Shown here one piece after another: positions 28,974-37,139 of a DNA stretch of 39,551 nt. Below the pieces are notes generated by a model that was given only the letters and a program-made list of their open reading frames with translations, searched no databases and was not told the origin of the DNA. Source of the DNA: Myxococcus llanfairpwllgwyngyllgogerychwyrndrobwllllantysiliogogogochensis (GTDB lineage Bacteria > Myxococcota > Myxococcia > Myxococcales > Myxococcaceae); NCBI RefSeq assembly GCF_006636215.1, contig NZ_VIFM01000082.1, positions 1 through 39,551 of the forward strand, in the 5' to 3' direction. The stretch's first letter is position 1; each line of letters begins with the position of its first letter. Position numbers and translations under genes: made by a program.

Positions 28974-29399
28974 CTAGGGCCCCTGCACCGGGATGCTGCC
29001 CTCCTGGAGATAGAAGGGGTAGACGAGGTTGCTGCGCGTGTTCGTCTGCGTGACGATGTACGAGACGGTGATGGTCAACAGTCCATCCGCCGTCGCATCC
29101 CGCTGCACCGTCACCGCGTCCACCGCGATGCGCGGCTCCCAGTAGAGGATGGCCTGCTGGACGTAGTCCTGAATCTGCCGCGTCAGCGTGGTGTTGATGC
29201 TGCGGAAGACCATCTGCCGCAGCTCGCAGCCGTAGTTCGGGAGCATGACGCGCTCCCCCAGCGAGGTGGACAGGAGCACCCAGAGGCTCTCGCGGATGTC
29301 CTGGTCATCGCTGACCATGAGCACGCCGCCGGAGCGCCGGGAGAAGGTGGGCGGGAAGCTCCACCCGGTACCGAGGAACGAAGGGGCCTTGGTCTCCAT
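28974..29399 (-). CDS. eCIS gp25-like baseplate wedge protein (Afp9/Pvc9-like)
   Basis: The 141-residue protein belongs to the GPW/gp25 family. Its hallmark is a region starting DDQDIRESLWVLLSTSLGER and continuing with MLPNYGCELRQMVF; in T4 gp25 the matching part starts sheath assembly and latches the wedge. The end (LLTITVSYIVTQTNTRSNLV) is the family's terminal strand pair. It lies six bases after the PAAR gene and three before the baseplate J-like gene. In Serratia and Photorhabdus clusters the gp25 gene comes before PAAR; here the order is reversed. Confidence 0.92.
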   Translation of the reverse strand: METKAPSFLGTGWSFPPTFSRRSGGVLMVSDDQDIRESLWVLLSTSLGERVMLPNYGCELRQMVFRSINTTLTRQIQDYVQQAILYWEPRIAVDAVTVQRDATADGLLTITVSYIVTQTNTRSNLVYPFYLQEGSIPVQGP

Positions 29400-29405
29400 G
29401 GCGCC

Positions 29406-29717
29406 TCAGCCTCCAATCATCACCGTGGGAAACCCCACGAGGATGGTGCCGCCGTGGGCCGTCTTGTCCCCGAGCCGCGCGGCGGGAAGTCCCATCACCT
29501 TCACTGTCGTGGAACCCTTCATGACGGCGTCCGGTGGCCCCACGCAGATGGCGATGTCACCGACCTTCGCGGCGGGCAGCCCGCCAATCAGCACCGTGGG
29601 CGCGCCGGGGCCGGCGATGGGGCCTCCGACGTGAGGCACCTGCACGGGGCCCACGGGGGTTGTCATCGGGCACTGATGGAAGTCCGTGACGCGGGCGGCG
29701 GGAGGCATGGGGCGCAC
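29406..29717 (-). CDS. PAAR-domain spike tip (Afp10/Pvc10-like)
   Basis: The 103-residue protein consists of little more than a PAAR domain: PPAARVTD near the start, LPAAKVGDIAICVGPPD in the middle, LPAARLGDKTAHGG and VGFPTVMIGG at the end. PAAR proteins form a sharp metal-binding cone on the VgrG-like trimer and pierce the target membrane. No toxin domain is fused, so it is a structural tip. The start could be ATG 29717 or ATG 29708. It follows the spike gene by 16 bases. Confidence 0.93.
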   Translation of the reverse strand: MRPMPPAARVTDFHQCPMTTPVGPVQVPHVGGPIAGPGAPTVLIGGLPAAKVGDIAICVGPPDAVMKGSTTVKVMGLPAARLGDKTAHGGTILVGFPTVMIGG

Positions 29718-29733
29718 CTTTCGGGGACAGCGC

Positions 29734-31533
29734 TCAATTGATTTTCACCAGCGAGCCGCGGACGGTGAGGATTCCACCGGACTTCACCTCGGTCTGGGTA
29801 TTGCCGCTGGCGGAGAAGCTCACGGACGCCTTGTTCGCCACCTGCTTGCCGCTCACGGAGACGTTGCCCGTGGCTTCCAGCGTCAGGTTGGCGCCCGCCT
29901 TCACCGCGACGTTTCCCTTCGCGGTGATTTTCACGTCCTTGCCGCTGTCCAAGGCGATGCCGCCCTTGGACAGGGACACGGTGTTGCCGTTGCTGTCTTG
30001 AATGGAGATGGCGCCGGACGAGTCGTCCAGCTTCACGATGTGATTGCCGGGCGTCTTGATGACGATGACCTTCTTCTCGTCATCGAACGACAGCTCCAGT
30101 TTGGAGCGCGTGACGACCGCCTTGCGCGTGTTCTTCTCGTCGGGCGCGGACGCCGGCGCGTGCTGCTTGCTGTACACGGAGCCGAGGATGACGGCGTGGC
30201 GCGGGTCCTCGTTCATGAAGCCCACCACCACCTCGTCGCCGACCTCCGGGTAGAACAGCGCCCCCACGCCGCTGGATGCATAGAATGTCGCCAGCCGCGC
30301 CCACACGCCCTTGCTCGGCTCCTGGAGCAGCGGCAGGCCCACCTGCACGCGCAGCTCGCCGCCGGGGTCCTTGGCCACCTGCTGCACCACGCCCGTCTGC
30401 AGCCCTTTTATCGGCGGGAGCTGTCCGGCCGCGTCCGGCGCCGCGATGTCGGGGTTCTCCACGGTGAACCAGCGCGGCGACAGGCCGAAGTCCGCCGCCG
30501 TCATCCAGCGCCCGTCCTCGATGTGGTGGTGCACGGCGCTGATGAAGGCGACGCCGTTGAAGCGTGGCCCCACGCCCCCCAGCTCCAGCATCTTCCCCAC
30601 CTGCGCCAGCGCGCTGCCGTGGAAGCGCACCGAGCCGCGAATCTTCGCCAGCTTCGACAGGAGCAGCTCCGCGGAGGCCCAGTCCTGGAGGTCCGCGGAC
30701 TGCAGCTCCGCGCCCGTCTGGAGCGCGAACTTCTTCGCGCCGAACACCTTCGCCAGGTCCGCGGAGGTGACGTTGCCCTGCTCCTTCACGGAGACACTGC
30801 GCGGTCCAGACTCGATGAGCTTCTGCGCGCCCGCGTCCCAGGTGTAGCCCTTGATGGAGGACGCGTCGAGCTGGGTGGTGGCGTCCATCTCCACCTGGAG
30901 GTCCAGGATGGAGCGGCCATAGGTGAGGTTCAGCACGGGCGCCTGGGAGGTGTTGGGCGGGGCCACCGTCACCTCGCCGCCGTCCGCCATGACGACCAGG
31001 CCGTTGAGCTGCGCCCGTGTCACCATCAAATCCCAGTCGGTGGCGTAGTACTGGACGATTTCCTCGTGCACCCCTGTCGTGGCCGTCACGTCGCTGGCCA
31101 GCCCGTTGCGCGACAGCAGCGTCTGGATGAGCGCGCTGTCCTTCACCTTCTCGAAGAAGCCGCTCTTGCGCTCCAGCGTCATCTTCATCGCCTCGTCGGT
31201 CAGCTCCACCACGAGCTTGGAGCCGGAGGACTGGTCAATCTCCAGGCCCTGGCTGGACACGATGCCCTTGAAGATGCGCGTGTTCACGCCGTCGTAGCCG
31301 GCGGAGATGACCACCTTGGCCCCGGGAATGAAGATGTCCTGGCTGCTGATGGGGAACAGGCCCGTGGACGCGCTGCCGTCGAACAGCACCAGCTTCGCGC
31401 GCGGCAGCTTGTTGACGCCCAGCCACGTGTCCACGCTGAGGACCTGGTACGTCTTGGGGATGACCTCACCGTTCGACTCGATGGTGAACGTCGCCAGCGC
31501 CCCCTCGTTCTTCTCCGGATAGGGCGTGGTCAT
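29734..31533 (-). CDS. eCIS VgrG-like spike protein (Afp8/Pvc8-like)
   Basis: The 599-residue protein joins the gp27-like hub domain (N-terminal half; for example GYDGVNTRIFKGIV) to a gp5-like OB fold (VQVGLPLLQEPSKGVWARL, then YPEVGDEVVVGFMNEDPRHAVILGSVYS, given in parts) and a C-terminal needle of short beta repeats (KDVKITAKGNVAVKAGANLTL). That is the build of the trimeric spike under the tube. ATG at 31533 overlaps the LysM gene stop as ATGA, so translation is coupled. The open frame continues far upstream, but that part is the LysM gene read in another frame. Confidence 0.93.
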   Translation of the reverse strand: MTTPYPEKNEGALATFTIESNGEVIPKTYQVLSVDTWLGVNKLPRAKLVLFDGSASTGLFPISSQDIFIPGAKVVISAGYDGVNTRIFKGIVSSQGLEIDQSSGSKLVVELTDEAMKMTLERKSGFFEKVKDSALIQTLLSRNGLASDVTATTGVHEEIVQYYATDWDLMVTRAQLNGLVVMADGGEVTVAPPNTSQAPVLNLTYGRSILDLQVEMDATTQLDASSIKGYTWDAGAQKLIESGPRSVSVKEQGNVTSADLAKVFGAKKFALQTGAELQSADLQDWASAELLLSKLAKIRGSVRFHGSALAQVGKMLELGGVGPRFNGVAFISAVHHHIEDGRWMTAADFGLSPRWFTVENPDIAAPDAAGQLPPIKGLQTGVVQQVAKDPGGELRVQVGLPLLQEPSKGVWARLATFYASSGVGALFYPEVGDEVVVGFMNEDPRHAVILGSVYSKQHAPASAPDEKNTRKAVVTRSKLELSFDDEKKVIVIKTPGNHIVKLDDSSGAISIQDSNGNTVSLSKGGIALDSGKDVKITAKGNVAVKAGANLTLEATGNVSVSGKQVANKASVSFSASGNTQTEVKSGGILTVRGSLVKIN

Positions 31534-32231
31534 GTCTGGCTCCCCTGCAGCGGCGGGAACATCAGCTGCGAGCCCACGGTGAGCCGCCGGAAGTCCGACA
31601 GCCCGTTGACCTTCGCCACCTCCAGATACAGCGTGCTGGAGCCGTAGATGCGGAAGCACATCAACGGCAGCGTGTCTCCCGCCTGCACCGTGCGCACGTG
31701 CGTCAGGTCCGGCGAGTTCATCCGCGCCTTGAGCGCCAGCTCCACCTCGTCGTTGTAGCCAAGGAAGGTCCCCTTGGCCCGCGCGCGCAGCGGCGTGCCG
31801 TCCGGCTTGAACAGCGTGTACGTCATGCTCAGCTTGGACAGCCGGCACTTGAACAGGAACGTGCCCCACGACAGCTTCAGGTAGTTGGGGCTGTGGATGT
31901 TCCCGTTGTAGGTGAAGACCAGGTTCTTGAACTTGGACACCTGCTCGGCGATGCCGTCGTCGGTGAAGGGCATCAGTCCTGGCAGCGGACTGGGCACGAC
32001 TCCGGTGCCGTCGAACACCAGCTCCAGTTCCACCGTGTCCGCGGGAATCCGGTTGAAGTCCGGCGAGCCACCGGGGCTGCCCTGGGTCTGGTTGTCGTTG
32101 TACTTGACGCAGTAGGTCTGCGAGTACGACGCCGGGTTGATGTACACGGTGTAGCTGCCGACCTCCGACGTGAAGTCGGACTTCTGGTAGGCGATGACGT
32201 TCATCTTCTCGAGGCTGCCGGAGAACCCCAT
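31530..32231 (-). CDS. eCIS LysM-domain hub adaptor (Afp7/Pvc7-like)
   Basis: The 233-residue protein has a beta-rich N-terminal part typical of tube-baseplate adaptors (YTVYINPASYSQTYCVKYND) and a C-terminal LysM-like domain, HVRTVQAGDTLPLMCFRIYG followed by VAKVNGLSDFRRLTVGSQLMFPP in sequence. In contractile systems (compare T4 gp53 and Afp7) it joins the last tube ring to the spike hub and need not bind peptidoglycan. It begins two bases after the DUF5908 gene and overlaps the spike gene by four bases. Confidence 0.9.
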   Translation of the reverse strand: MGFSGSLEKMNVIAYQKSDFTSEVGSYTVYINPASYSQTYCVKYNDNQTQGSPGGSPDFNRIPADTVELELVFDGTGVVPSPLPGLMPFTDDGIAEQVSKFKNLVFTYNGNIHSPNYLKLSWGTFLFKCRLSKLSMTYTLFKPDGTPLRARAKGTFLGYNDEVELALKARMNSPDLTHVRTVQAGDTLPLMCFRIYGSSTLYLEVAKVNGLSDFRRLTVGSQLMFPPLQGSQT

Positions 32232-32233
32232 CG

Positions 32234-32425
32234 CTACCGCTCCTGTCGCGCCTTCAAGACCTGGAGGACGCGGCGCACGCAGTCCTCCACCAGCTTCTGG
32301 TGCGCCTGCTTCTCGTCGTCGCAGCCGCAGTCGCCCACGGGCGTGCTGGGCGTCTCCGGAATCGCCTCGCCGGAGCCGCCCCGCACGCTCATCTGGATGC
32401 CGACCTCGTTGACTTCCAGGGCCAT
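32234..32425 (-). CDS. Small DUF5908-family eCIS protein (Afp6/Pvc6-like)
   Basis: The 63-residue protein begins MALEVNEVGIQMSV, the conserved strand of DUF5908 proteins, which sit between tube and LysM genes in eCIS clusters. The remainder has a CGCDDEK turn and an amphipathic helix (LVEDCVRRVLQVLKARQ). Its function is not established; position suggests an accessory assembly role. It lies ten bases after the second tube gene and two before the LysM gene, so it is clearly part of the operon. Confidence 0.8.
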   Translation of the reverse strand: MALEVNEVGIQMSVRGGSGEAIPETPSTPVGDCGCDDEKQAHQKLVEDCVRRVLQVLKARQER

Positions 32426-32435
32426 GGCGCGCGCC

Positions 32436-32966
32436 TCACATCAGCCGGGACGTGAGCTGGGCCAGCTTGATGGCGACAGAGGCCGGGCTCCCCAGATTCA
32501 CGCGCTCGAAGTAGTTGTAGGACAGCTCCAGCGACTCCGTGAGGATGCGGTTCTCCTGGGAACTCATCGGGGACACCTCCCAGCGCAGCGGCCAGGCGTT
32601 GATGAAGCCCCACGCCACCAGCGGCAGGCCATCCTCGTTGAGCAGCAACACGAGGATGTTCTGCGGCAAGAGCGGCAATGACAGCCCCGAGCCCACGCTC
32701 TGTCCGAACCACTCCGCCAGGAACGAGTCCCGCGTCACCACGCCCCGCTTGAGCACCAGGTTGGAGTACCTGGCGGCCTTGGGCAGCTTGTGCGTGAAGC
32801 GATTCTCGCCCCCCTCGGTGACGTCCTCCGTGTCCCAGCGGGCCTCGATGCCGGAAATCTCCTGGAAGGAGGCGTCCAAATCGCTCGCCGCCGCGAGCAG
32901 GGTCGCGGAGCCGAGGACGGAGACGCTGAAGTAGAACGCGCCTGGCGGATAGTAGGGTTCGGACAT
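32436..32966 (-). CDS. eCIS tube protein 2 (Afp5/Pvc5-like)
   Basis: The 176-residue protein is of the T4-like tail-tube class (gp19 / Hcp fold): PPGAFYFSVSVLG, then FQEISGIEARWDTEDVTEGG, LVLKRGVVTRDSF, FINAWPLRWEVSP and LTESLELSYNYFERV. It likely forms the tube ring at the baseplate end, as Afp5 does, while the shorter paralogue upstream forms the bulk of the tube. ATG at 32966 is chosen because everything upstream in this frame is out-of-frame sequence of the preceding gene. Spacing to that gene is 14 bases. Confidence 0.9.
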   Translation of the reverse strand: MSEPYYPPGAFYFSVSVLGSATLLAAASDLDASFQEISGIEARWDTEDVTEGGENRFTHKLPKAARYSNLVLKRGVVTRDSFLAEWFGQSVGSGLSLPLLPQNILVLLLNEDGLPLVAWGFINAWPLRWEVSPMSSQENRILTESLELSYNYFERVNLGSPASVAIKLAQLTSRLM

Positions 32967-32980
32967 GGCGATGGCTGTGA

Positions 32981-33433
32981 TTACGGCGCGGCGACGACGA
33001 GCGTTTCGAAGGCGACCTCGAGCGACTCCACGGCGACCTCGTTGCCTTCCGACTTGAGGTCCGTGCCGGAGAGCTTCGTGGGCCACGCGTTGTTCAGGGT
33101 CCACGTCATCTTCGGTGCGCCCTGCTCATCCAGCAGACTGATGATGACCGTCCGCCGGGCAATCGTGTTCATCTTGATTTCGTTGTACCAATCCCAGAAG
33201 CGGGCATCGTTGATGAAGATGCCCTTGCGCATCTTCACGTTGCCGACCTTGCCCAGTCCCGGCATCTTGATGGGAAAGAAGCTGGGGTTGTTGCCGTGCC
33301 GGTACTCGATGACCTGCGTCTCCGTCTCCAGGCCATCCACTTCCTGGAAGCTGACGGACGTGTCGTCCCCCAACTGGACGGAGAAATAGAATTTCGGCAA
33401 CGGCCAGATATCGTTTTGGACTTCTCCTGCCAT
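32981..33433 (-). CDS. eCIS major tube protein (Afp1/Pvc1-like)
   Basis: The 150-residue protein is of the T4-like tail-tube family: PLPKFYFSVQLGDDTSVSFQ, EVDGLETETQVIEYRHG, VKMRKGIFINDARFWDWYN, TLNNAWPTKLSGTDLKSEGN and VAVESLEVAFETLVV. Hexamers stack into the inner tube through which cargo is held. A strong ribosome site (GAGGAG, six bases upstream) fits a protein needed in many copies. It comes right after the sheath gene. Confidence 0.93.
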   Translation of the reverse strand: MAGEVQNDIWPLPKFYFSVQLGDDTSVSFQEVDGLETETQVIEYRHGNNPSFFPIKMPGLGKVGNVKMRKGIFINDARFWDWYNEIKMNTIARRTVIISLLDEQGAPKMTWTLNNAWPTKLSGTDLKSEGNEVAVESLEVAFETLVVAAP

Positions 33434-33490
33434 GGCGGCTCCTCGGTGAATTCGTGAAGGGTGGAATCAGTCGTCGAAGTCCGGCGGGCG

Positions 33491-35047
33491 CTACGCGCTG
33501 GCGCCTTCCATCTTCTGCTTGAAGGTCAGCTCGATGAACTCCGCGGGGCGGATCATCTGCAGGGTGACCTGGACGACCATGTAGCCCTCCAGCACGTCCT
33601 GGGCCGTCATGGTGCTGCCGAGGCCGCACTCCACGCTGAACGCATCCGACGCGGTGGCGCCCAACAGGCCTCCCTGGGACCACAGCCCCTGGAGGAAGCT
33701 GGACACCATGGACGTGACGGAGGCCCAGGTGTTGCCGTCGTTGGCGGCGAAGACGAAGCGGTCCAACGCGGCCTTGATGGACTGCTCGGCGTACGTGAGG
33801 GTGCGGCGCACCTGGATGTAGCGCCAGTCATTGCTGTTGCCGTCGAGCGTGCGCGCGCCCCAGACGACGGAGCCCCGGCCCACGAACTCGCGCACGGCGT
33901 TGACGGCCTTGCCATCCACCGGGACGTTGAGGTCCGCCTGCTGCTCGTTGTTGAGCTTGAACGTGGTGCTGGTGACACCGGTGAGGCTGACGTTGGCCGG
34001 CGCGTTCCACACGCCCCGGTTGGTGTCGTTCCAGGTGTAGATGCCCGCCATGGCGCCGCTGGACGGAAGCACGTCGTCCTTGCGGGAGATGATGCGCAGC
34101 ATGTCCGTCAGGAGCGGCAGCGCGGCGGTGAGGTTCTGGTTCAGGACCTGGATGTCCTCGGGCGCCGTCACCGTGCCAATCTTGGCGATGTCCGCGTCCA
34201 CCGCCGTCTTGCGCGAGGGCGCGTTGGTGTAGAGGTTGGCGCTCTCCGCCAGCAGGATGGTCTTGAGCGTCGCGTCCGTCTGGATGTTGGTGTAGTCGAA
34301 GTCGCTCAGCTCCTGCACCGTGGTGTGCAGGAAGGGGAAGTACGTCATCCCGTAGTTGAGGAACTTGCTGCCCAGCACGCCCCGGTAGTCGGAGATGACG
34401 GTGGGCAGGGTCGTCTGCGTGACGCTGGCGGAGCCATACACGTCCAGCACGGCCACGCGGTCCTGCAGCGCGCCGCACTGGGCGAGCATGGCGGTGGCCA
34501 CCGTCCCGTAGTCCGCCAGCGCCGTCAGGTTCACCGCGTCCGGCACCACGAGCATGGTGGGGCCCACCTGCTCGGCGATGATGTCCAGGCCTCCGACGAG
34601 CGTGGCCGCCTCCAGCGTGCTCGTGTAGTCGCCGACGGAGACGATGTACGCGGTGCCGCCGCCGTTGGCGTAGAACAGACGCAGGCTGTTGAAGAGGACG
34701 TACTTGGTGCCCGCCTTGGGGACCAGGTCGTAGTACTTCCAGCCGGGCGTGGCGCCGGCGCTGTCATACACCTTGAAGTCGTAGTCGCCCGACTTCTGCT
34801 TGGTGGTGTCGGTGACCTCGGTGAGGTCGAACGTCGGGTCCGGCGCCCCGCCGAAAATCTGCTCGTAGTCCGCCAGCGAGTTGATGAGGACGGGCTTGTT
34901 GGGAATGGGCTTGCCGCTGAGCGTCGCCGTCTTGGTGTAGCCGATGAACGCGGGCACCGCCGTCTGGATGCCGACGACGGAGGGCGGGAAGGCGTCCAAC
35001 TCGGTGACATAGACGCCGGGGGTTTTACGGGCTGTCCTGATGGGCAT
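33491..35047 (-). CDS. eCIS contractile sheath protein
   Basis: The 518-residue protein opens with RTARKTPGVYVTELDAFPPS and ends with the typical sheath C-terminal arm (IRPAEFIELTFKQKMEG), the strands that knit neighbouring subunits together. It forms the outer sheath whose contraction drives the tube out. The prototypes Afp and PVC have three sheath genes; only one is present here. A good ribosome site (GAGAGGA) precedes ATG 35047; the longer open frame upstream is the neighbouring gene out of frame. Confidence 0.95.
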   Translation of the reverse strand: MPIRTARKTPGVYVTELDAFPPSVVGIQTAVPAFIGYTKTATLSGKPIPNKPVLINSLADYEQIFGGAPDPTFDLTEVTDTTKQKSGDYDFKVYDSAGATPGWKYYDLVPKAGTKYVLFNSLRLFYANGGGTAYIVSVGDYTSTLEAATLVGGLDIIAEQVGPTMLVVPDAVNLTALADYGTVATAMLAQCGALQDRVAVLDVYGSASVTQTTLPTVISDYRGVLGSKFLNYGMTYFPFLHTTVQELSDFDYTNIQTDATLKTILLAESANLYTNAPSRKTAVDADIAKIGTVTAPEDIQVLNQNLTAALPLLTDMLRIISRKDDVLPSSGAMAGIYTWNDTNRGVWNAPANVSLTGVTSTTFKLNNEQQADLNVPVDGKAVNAVREFVGRGSVVWGARTLDGNSNDWRYIQVRRTLTYAEQSIKAALDRFVFAANDGNTWASVTSMVSSFLQGLWSQGGLLGATASDAFSVECGLGSTMTAQDVLEGYMVVQVTLQMIRPAEFIELTFKQKMEGASA

Positions 35048-35085
35048 CGGGTCCTCTCTTCGCTTCGTGGGTGGGGCTTCGGGGT

Positions 35086-36540
35086 TCAGAGGTTCAGGTA
35101 GATGTCCGAGTAATCCCGCCGATCGAGGGGGGAGGGCCGTGGCCCCTGGGGCATGCCGGAAGGTCTGGTGCCGCGCGGGACACCGGGGAGCGGGCCCACC
35201 CGGGGCAGCACCAGCGCGGGCGAGGCCACGGGCACGTTGGACATCAGCGTGTTCTCGAAGAGGCTCTGTTCGCGCGTCCCCTGGAGCTCGAAGACGTAGT
35301 CGGGGACCTCCTGCAGCGGCAGGTCCTGGTCCGCGATGAAACGGTAGGTCACTCCCGCGCCGGGGACCTGGACGGGCACCGGGCCGGAGAAGGTGACGGG
35401 CTGGGGCGAGCCCACGTCGAGCAGTCGCAGCGCGTCGTAGCGGACGCCCTGGGGCGGCACGACGAAGTAGCACCAGCGGGTCTTCCGCCGCTCGAAGCGC
35501 AGCTCGGCGCGCAGCGGGACGACGCGGGTCTGCTCCGCGCCCAGGTGCAAATCACACAGGGGATACAGGCCCGTGTCTTCGGGGTTCGGCTTGGCCAGCA
35601 CCAGGTCGAGGAAGGCCAGCGGCGTCGGGTACGCCTGGGTGTAGAGGACCTTGCTCTCGATGAGTATCCCGCCGTCGAGGTCGAGCTGGCGGACGGTGTA
35701 GAGGCCCTCGGGCAGGGCCGCGAGGTCCAGGTAGGCGAAGTCGCCCACGCGCTGCTCGGGAATGCCGGGCCCGCGCGCCACGCGCACCTGCTGACAGGAG
35801 ATGGCGGAGGGCGCCTGCTTCCCCAGGAGCAGCGTGACCGGGATGCTGCACGGCTTGCAGAGGACCTCCTCCCCCGAGATGTCGAGCAGGACGATTTCGG
35901 CGGTCTCCGGGAGCAGCGGCACCTGCATCTGCACCTGGGCCACGCGCTGTCGGCTGGCGGCGGTGACCTGCTCGCCCGGGTTGAGCAGGATGGGCAAGGT
36001 CCTGGTGGCCGTGCAGTGGAGTTCCTGGTCCGTGGGCTCCGGCGGCTGTCCGGCGAAGTGGGCCTGGCGGTTGCTGAAGTAGAGGTTGTCCGAGGTGGGC
36101 TGGAAGTCGCTGGGCAGGTCGGTGAAGTTGACGAAGAAGGGCGTGTCGGGAATCAGCACGAAGGACAGCCACGTCCACTGGCCCGCCTTCTCGCGTCGCT
36201 CCATCGCCTTGAGCAATTGCGCGCGGCGGTTGAAGTCGTAGAGGACGGAGAAGGCGGTGCCCTCGTCGCGGAAGAGCAGGCCCAGGTCCCTGAGCGTCGC
36301 CGCCGTCGCCGCCGTGGGCCGGCAGACCAGGGCCGGACAGCGCCCCTCGGAGCGGTTGAAGTAGGTGTGCCGCAGGTCCACCGACAGCAGTCGCTCGAAG
36401 GTGTAGCGGCGCGGCGGCACGTCGTAGTCGTCGAGCGACTCGTTCGTGGCCAGGGCCCTGGCGAGGCGGGGCAGGTCGCCCTGCCGCAGCCGCAGGGGGC
36501 CATCCAGGGAGCGCTCGTTGGCGCGTCGGAAGCGCCTCAT
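35086..36540 (-). CDS. Unknown eCIS operon protein, 484 residues
   Basis: Not recognised. It overlaps the DUF4255 gene as ATGA and comes 38 bases before the sheath gene, so it is firmly in the operon. The start is Arg-rich (MRRFRRANE). The first part (about 1-180) looks alpha/beta, with PPRRYTFERLLSVDLRHTYF and LGLLFRDEGTAFSVLYDFN. The rest is mainly beta, with several aromatic strands (WTWLSFVLIPDTPFFVNFTD; LYTVRQLDLDGGILIESKVL). The end is Pro/Arg-rich. There is no signal peptide or membrane helix. Its place beside terminator and sheath suggests an end-cap adaptor or a surface attachment; both are guesses. Confidence 0.85.
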   Translation of the reverse strand: MRRFRRANERSLDGPLRLRQGDLPRLARALATNESLDDYDVPPRRYTFERLLSVDLRHTYFNRSEGRCPALVCRPTAATAATLRDLGLLFRDEGTAFSVLYDFNRRAQLLKAMERREKAGQWTWLSFVLIPDTPFFVNFTDLPSDFQPTSDNLYFSNRQAHFAGQPPEPTDQELHCTATRTLPILLNPGEQVTAASRQRVAQVQMQVPLLPETAEIVLLDISGEEVLCKPCSIPVTLLLGKQAPSAISCQQVRVARGPGIPEQRVGDFAYLDLAALPEGLYTVRQLDLDGGILIESKVLYTQAYPTPLAFLDLVLAKPNPEDTGLYPLCDLHLGAEQTRVVPLRAELRFERRKTRWCYFVVPPQGVRYDALRLLDVGSPQPVTFSGPVPVQVPGAGVTYRFIADQDLPLQEVPDYVFELQGTREQSLFENTLMSNVPVASPALVLPRVGPLPGVPRGTRPSGMPQGPRPSPLDRRDYSDIYLNL

Positions 36541-37139
36541 GGCTGCATCCCCTGGGGCCGGCCGGGCGCTTCGACACCCTTGGCCGCGGACACCTGGCCC
36601 TGCATGGCCTCGCCCCGGTAGGGAATCATCCGGACCTTGTAGAAGACGGAGGGGAGGTACTTCACACCCGCGAGCCCCATCAGGTGGTTGAGGCCCAGGA
36701 GGTCCAGGTCGACGAACTCGAACGTGAGCTTGTCGATGTCCGGGTCCAGCCCCGGCAGGCTCTGCTGGGTGAACCAGGGGGTCTGCTGGAAGAAGCTGAT
36801 GACGTGGGAGATGGCCTCCAGCCCCACCGGGTACGCCTGGTCCTCGAAGTTGGCGTACAGCAGGACGAAGAGGTCGATGAAGAGCGGCGGCGCGATGAGG
36901 CCGTACGTGTCCGGCGACACGGGCACGTTGCGGTTGTAGGTGCTGACGATGGTCTCGTGCCGGATGTTCGCCAGGAACATCACCACCGCGTCTCGCGCGG
37001 GCGCCGCGGGACGCCCTTCGCTGTCCGTCAGGTTGGAGAGGACGACCCACGGCTCCTGCCGGGGCGCCGCCTCCGCGTTCCGGATGAACTCATCCAGACG
37101 CCTGCGGACCAGCTCCAAGGTGCCTCCCAGCTTGCCCAA
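36537..37139 (-). CDS. DUF4255 tail terminator / cap protein (Afp16/Pvc16-like)
   Basis: The 200-residue protein is the DUF4255 (Pvc16 N-terminal) family member found in eCIS clusters: VLSNLTDSEGR, VVMFLANIRHETIVS, PPLFIDLFVLLYANFEDQAY, GLEAISHVISFFQQTPWF. In Afp this hexamer caps the far end of tube and sheath and stops growth. The start is TTG at 37139 with GGAGGAG seven bases upstream. No ATG or GTG fits better. Here it is the first gene of the operon, whereas in Afp and PVC it is the last structural gene. Confidence 0.9.
   Translation of the reverse strand: MGKLGGTLELVRRRLDEFIRNAEAAPRQEPWVVLSNLTDSEGRPAAPARDAVVMFLANIRHETIVSTYNRNVPVSPDTYGLIAPPLFIDLFVLLYANFEDQAYPVGLEAISHVISFFQQTPWFTQQSLPGLDPDIDKLTFEFVDLDLLGLNHLMGLAGVKYLPSVFYKVRMIPYRGEAMQGQVSAAKGVEAPGRPQGMQP

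Larger units (their letters stand above)
15475..37139 (-). other. Extracellular contractile injection system (eCIS, PVC/Afp-like) gene cluster
   Basis: Fourteen genes in one direction, with gaps from 2 to 57 bases or short overlaps, encode the parts of a phage-tail-like contractile syringe: terminator, sheath, two tube proteins, LysM adaptor, spike, PAAR tip, gp25 wedge, two large baseplate proteins, tape measure and AAA+ ATPase. The DUF4255, DUF5908 and AAA+ genes mark it as an eCIS rather than a phage or a type VI secretion system. Differences from the Photorhabdus/Serratia prototypes are one sheath gene instead of three, PAAR before gp25, DUF4255 at the front, an extra 484-residue protein, and no Afp13-like fibre or nearby toxin. 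Confidence 0.92.

Noticed and set aside
31534..31869. N-terminal extension of the spike protein
   Set aside because: This is the LysM gene read in another frame; the ATGA overlap at 31533 gives the natural start.
35048..35473. N-terminal extension of the sheath protein
   Set aside because: It is out-of-frame sequence of the unknown 484-aa gene and its spacer; a good ribosome site marks ATG 35047.
15475..37139. Prophage, R-type pyocin or type VI secretion system
   Set aside because: No capsid, portal, terminase, integrase, lysis genes or TssJLM membrane complex; DUF4255, DUF5908, AAA+ and the tape-measure family are eCIS markers.
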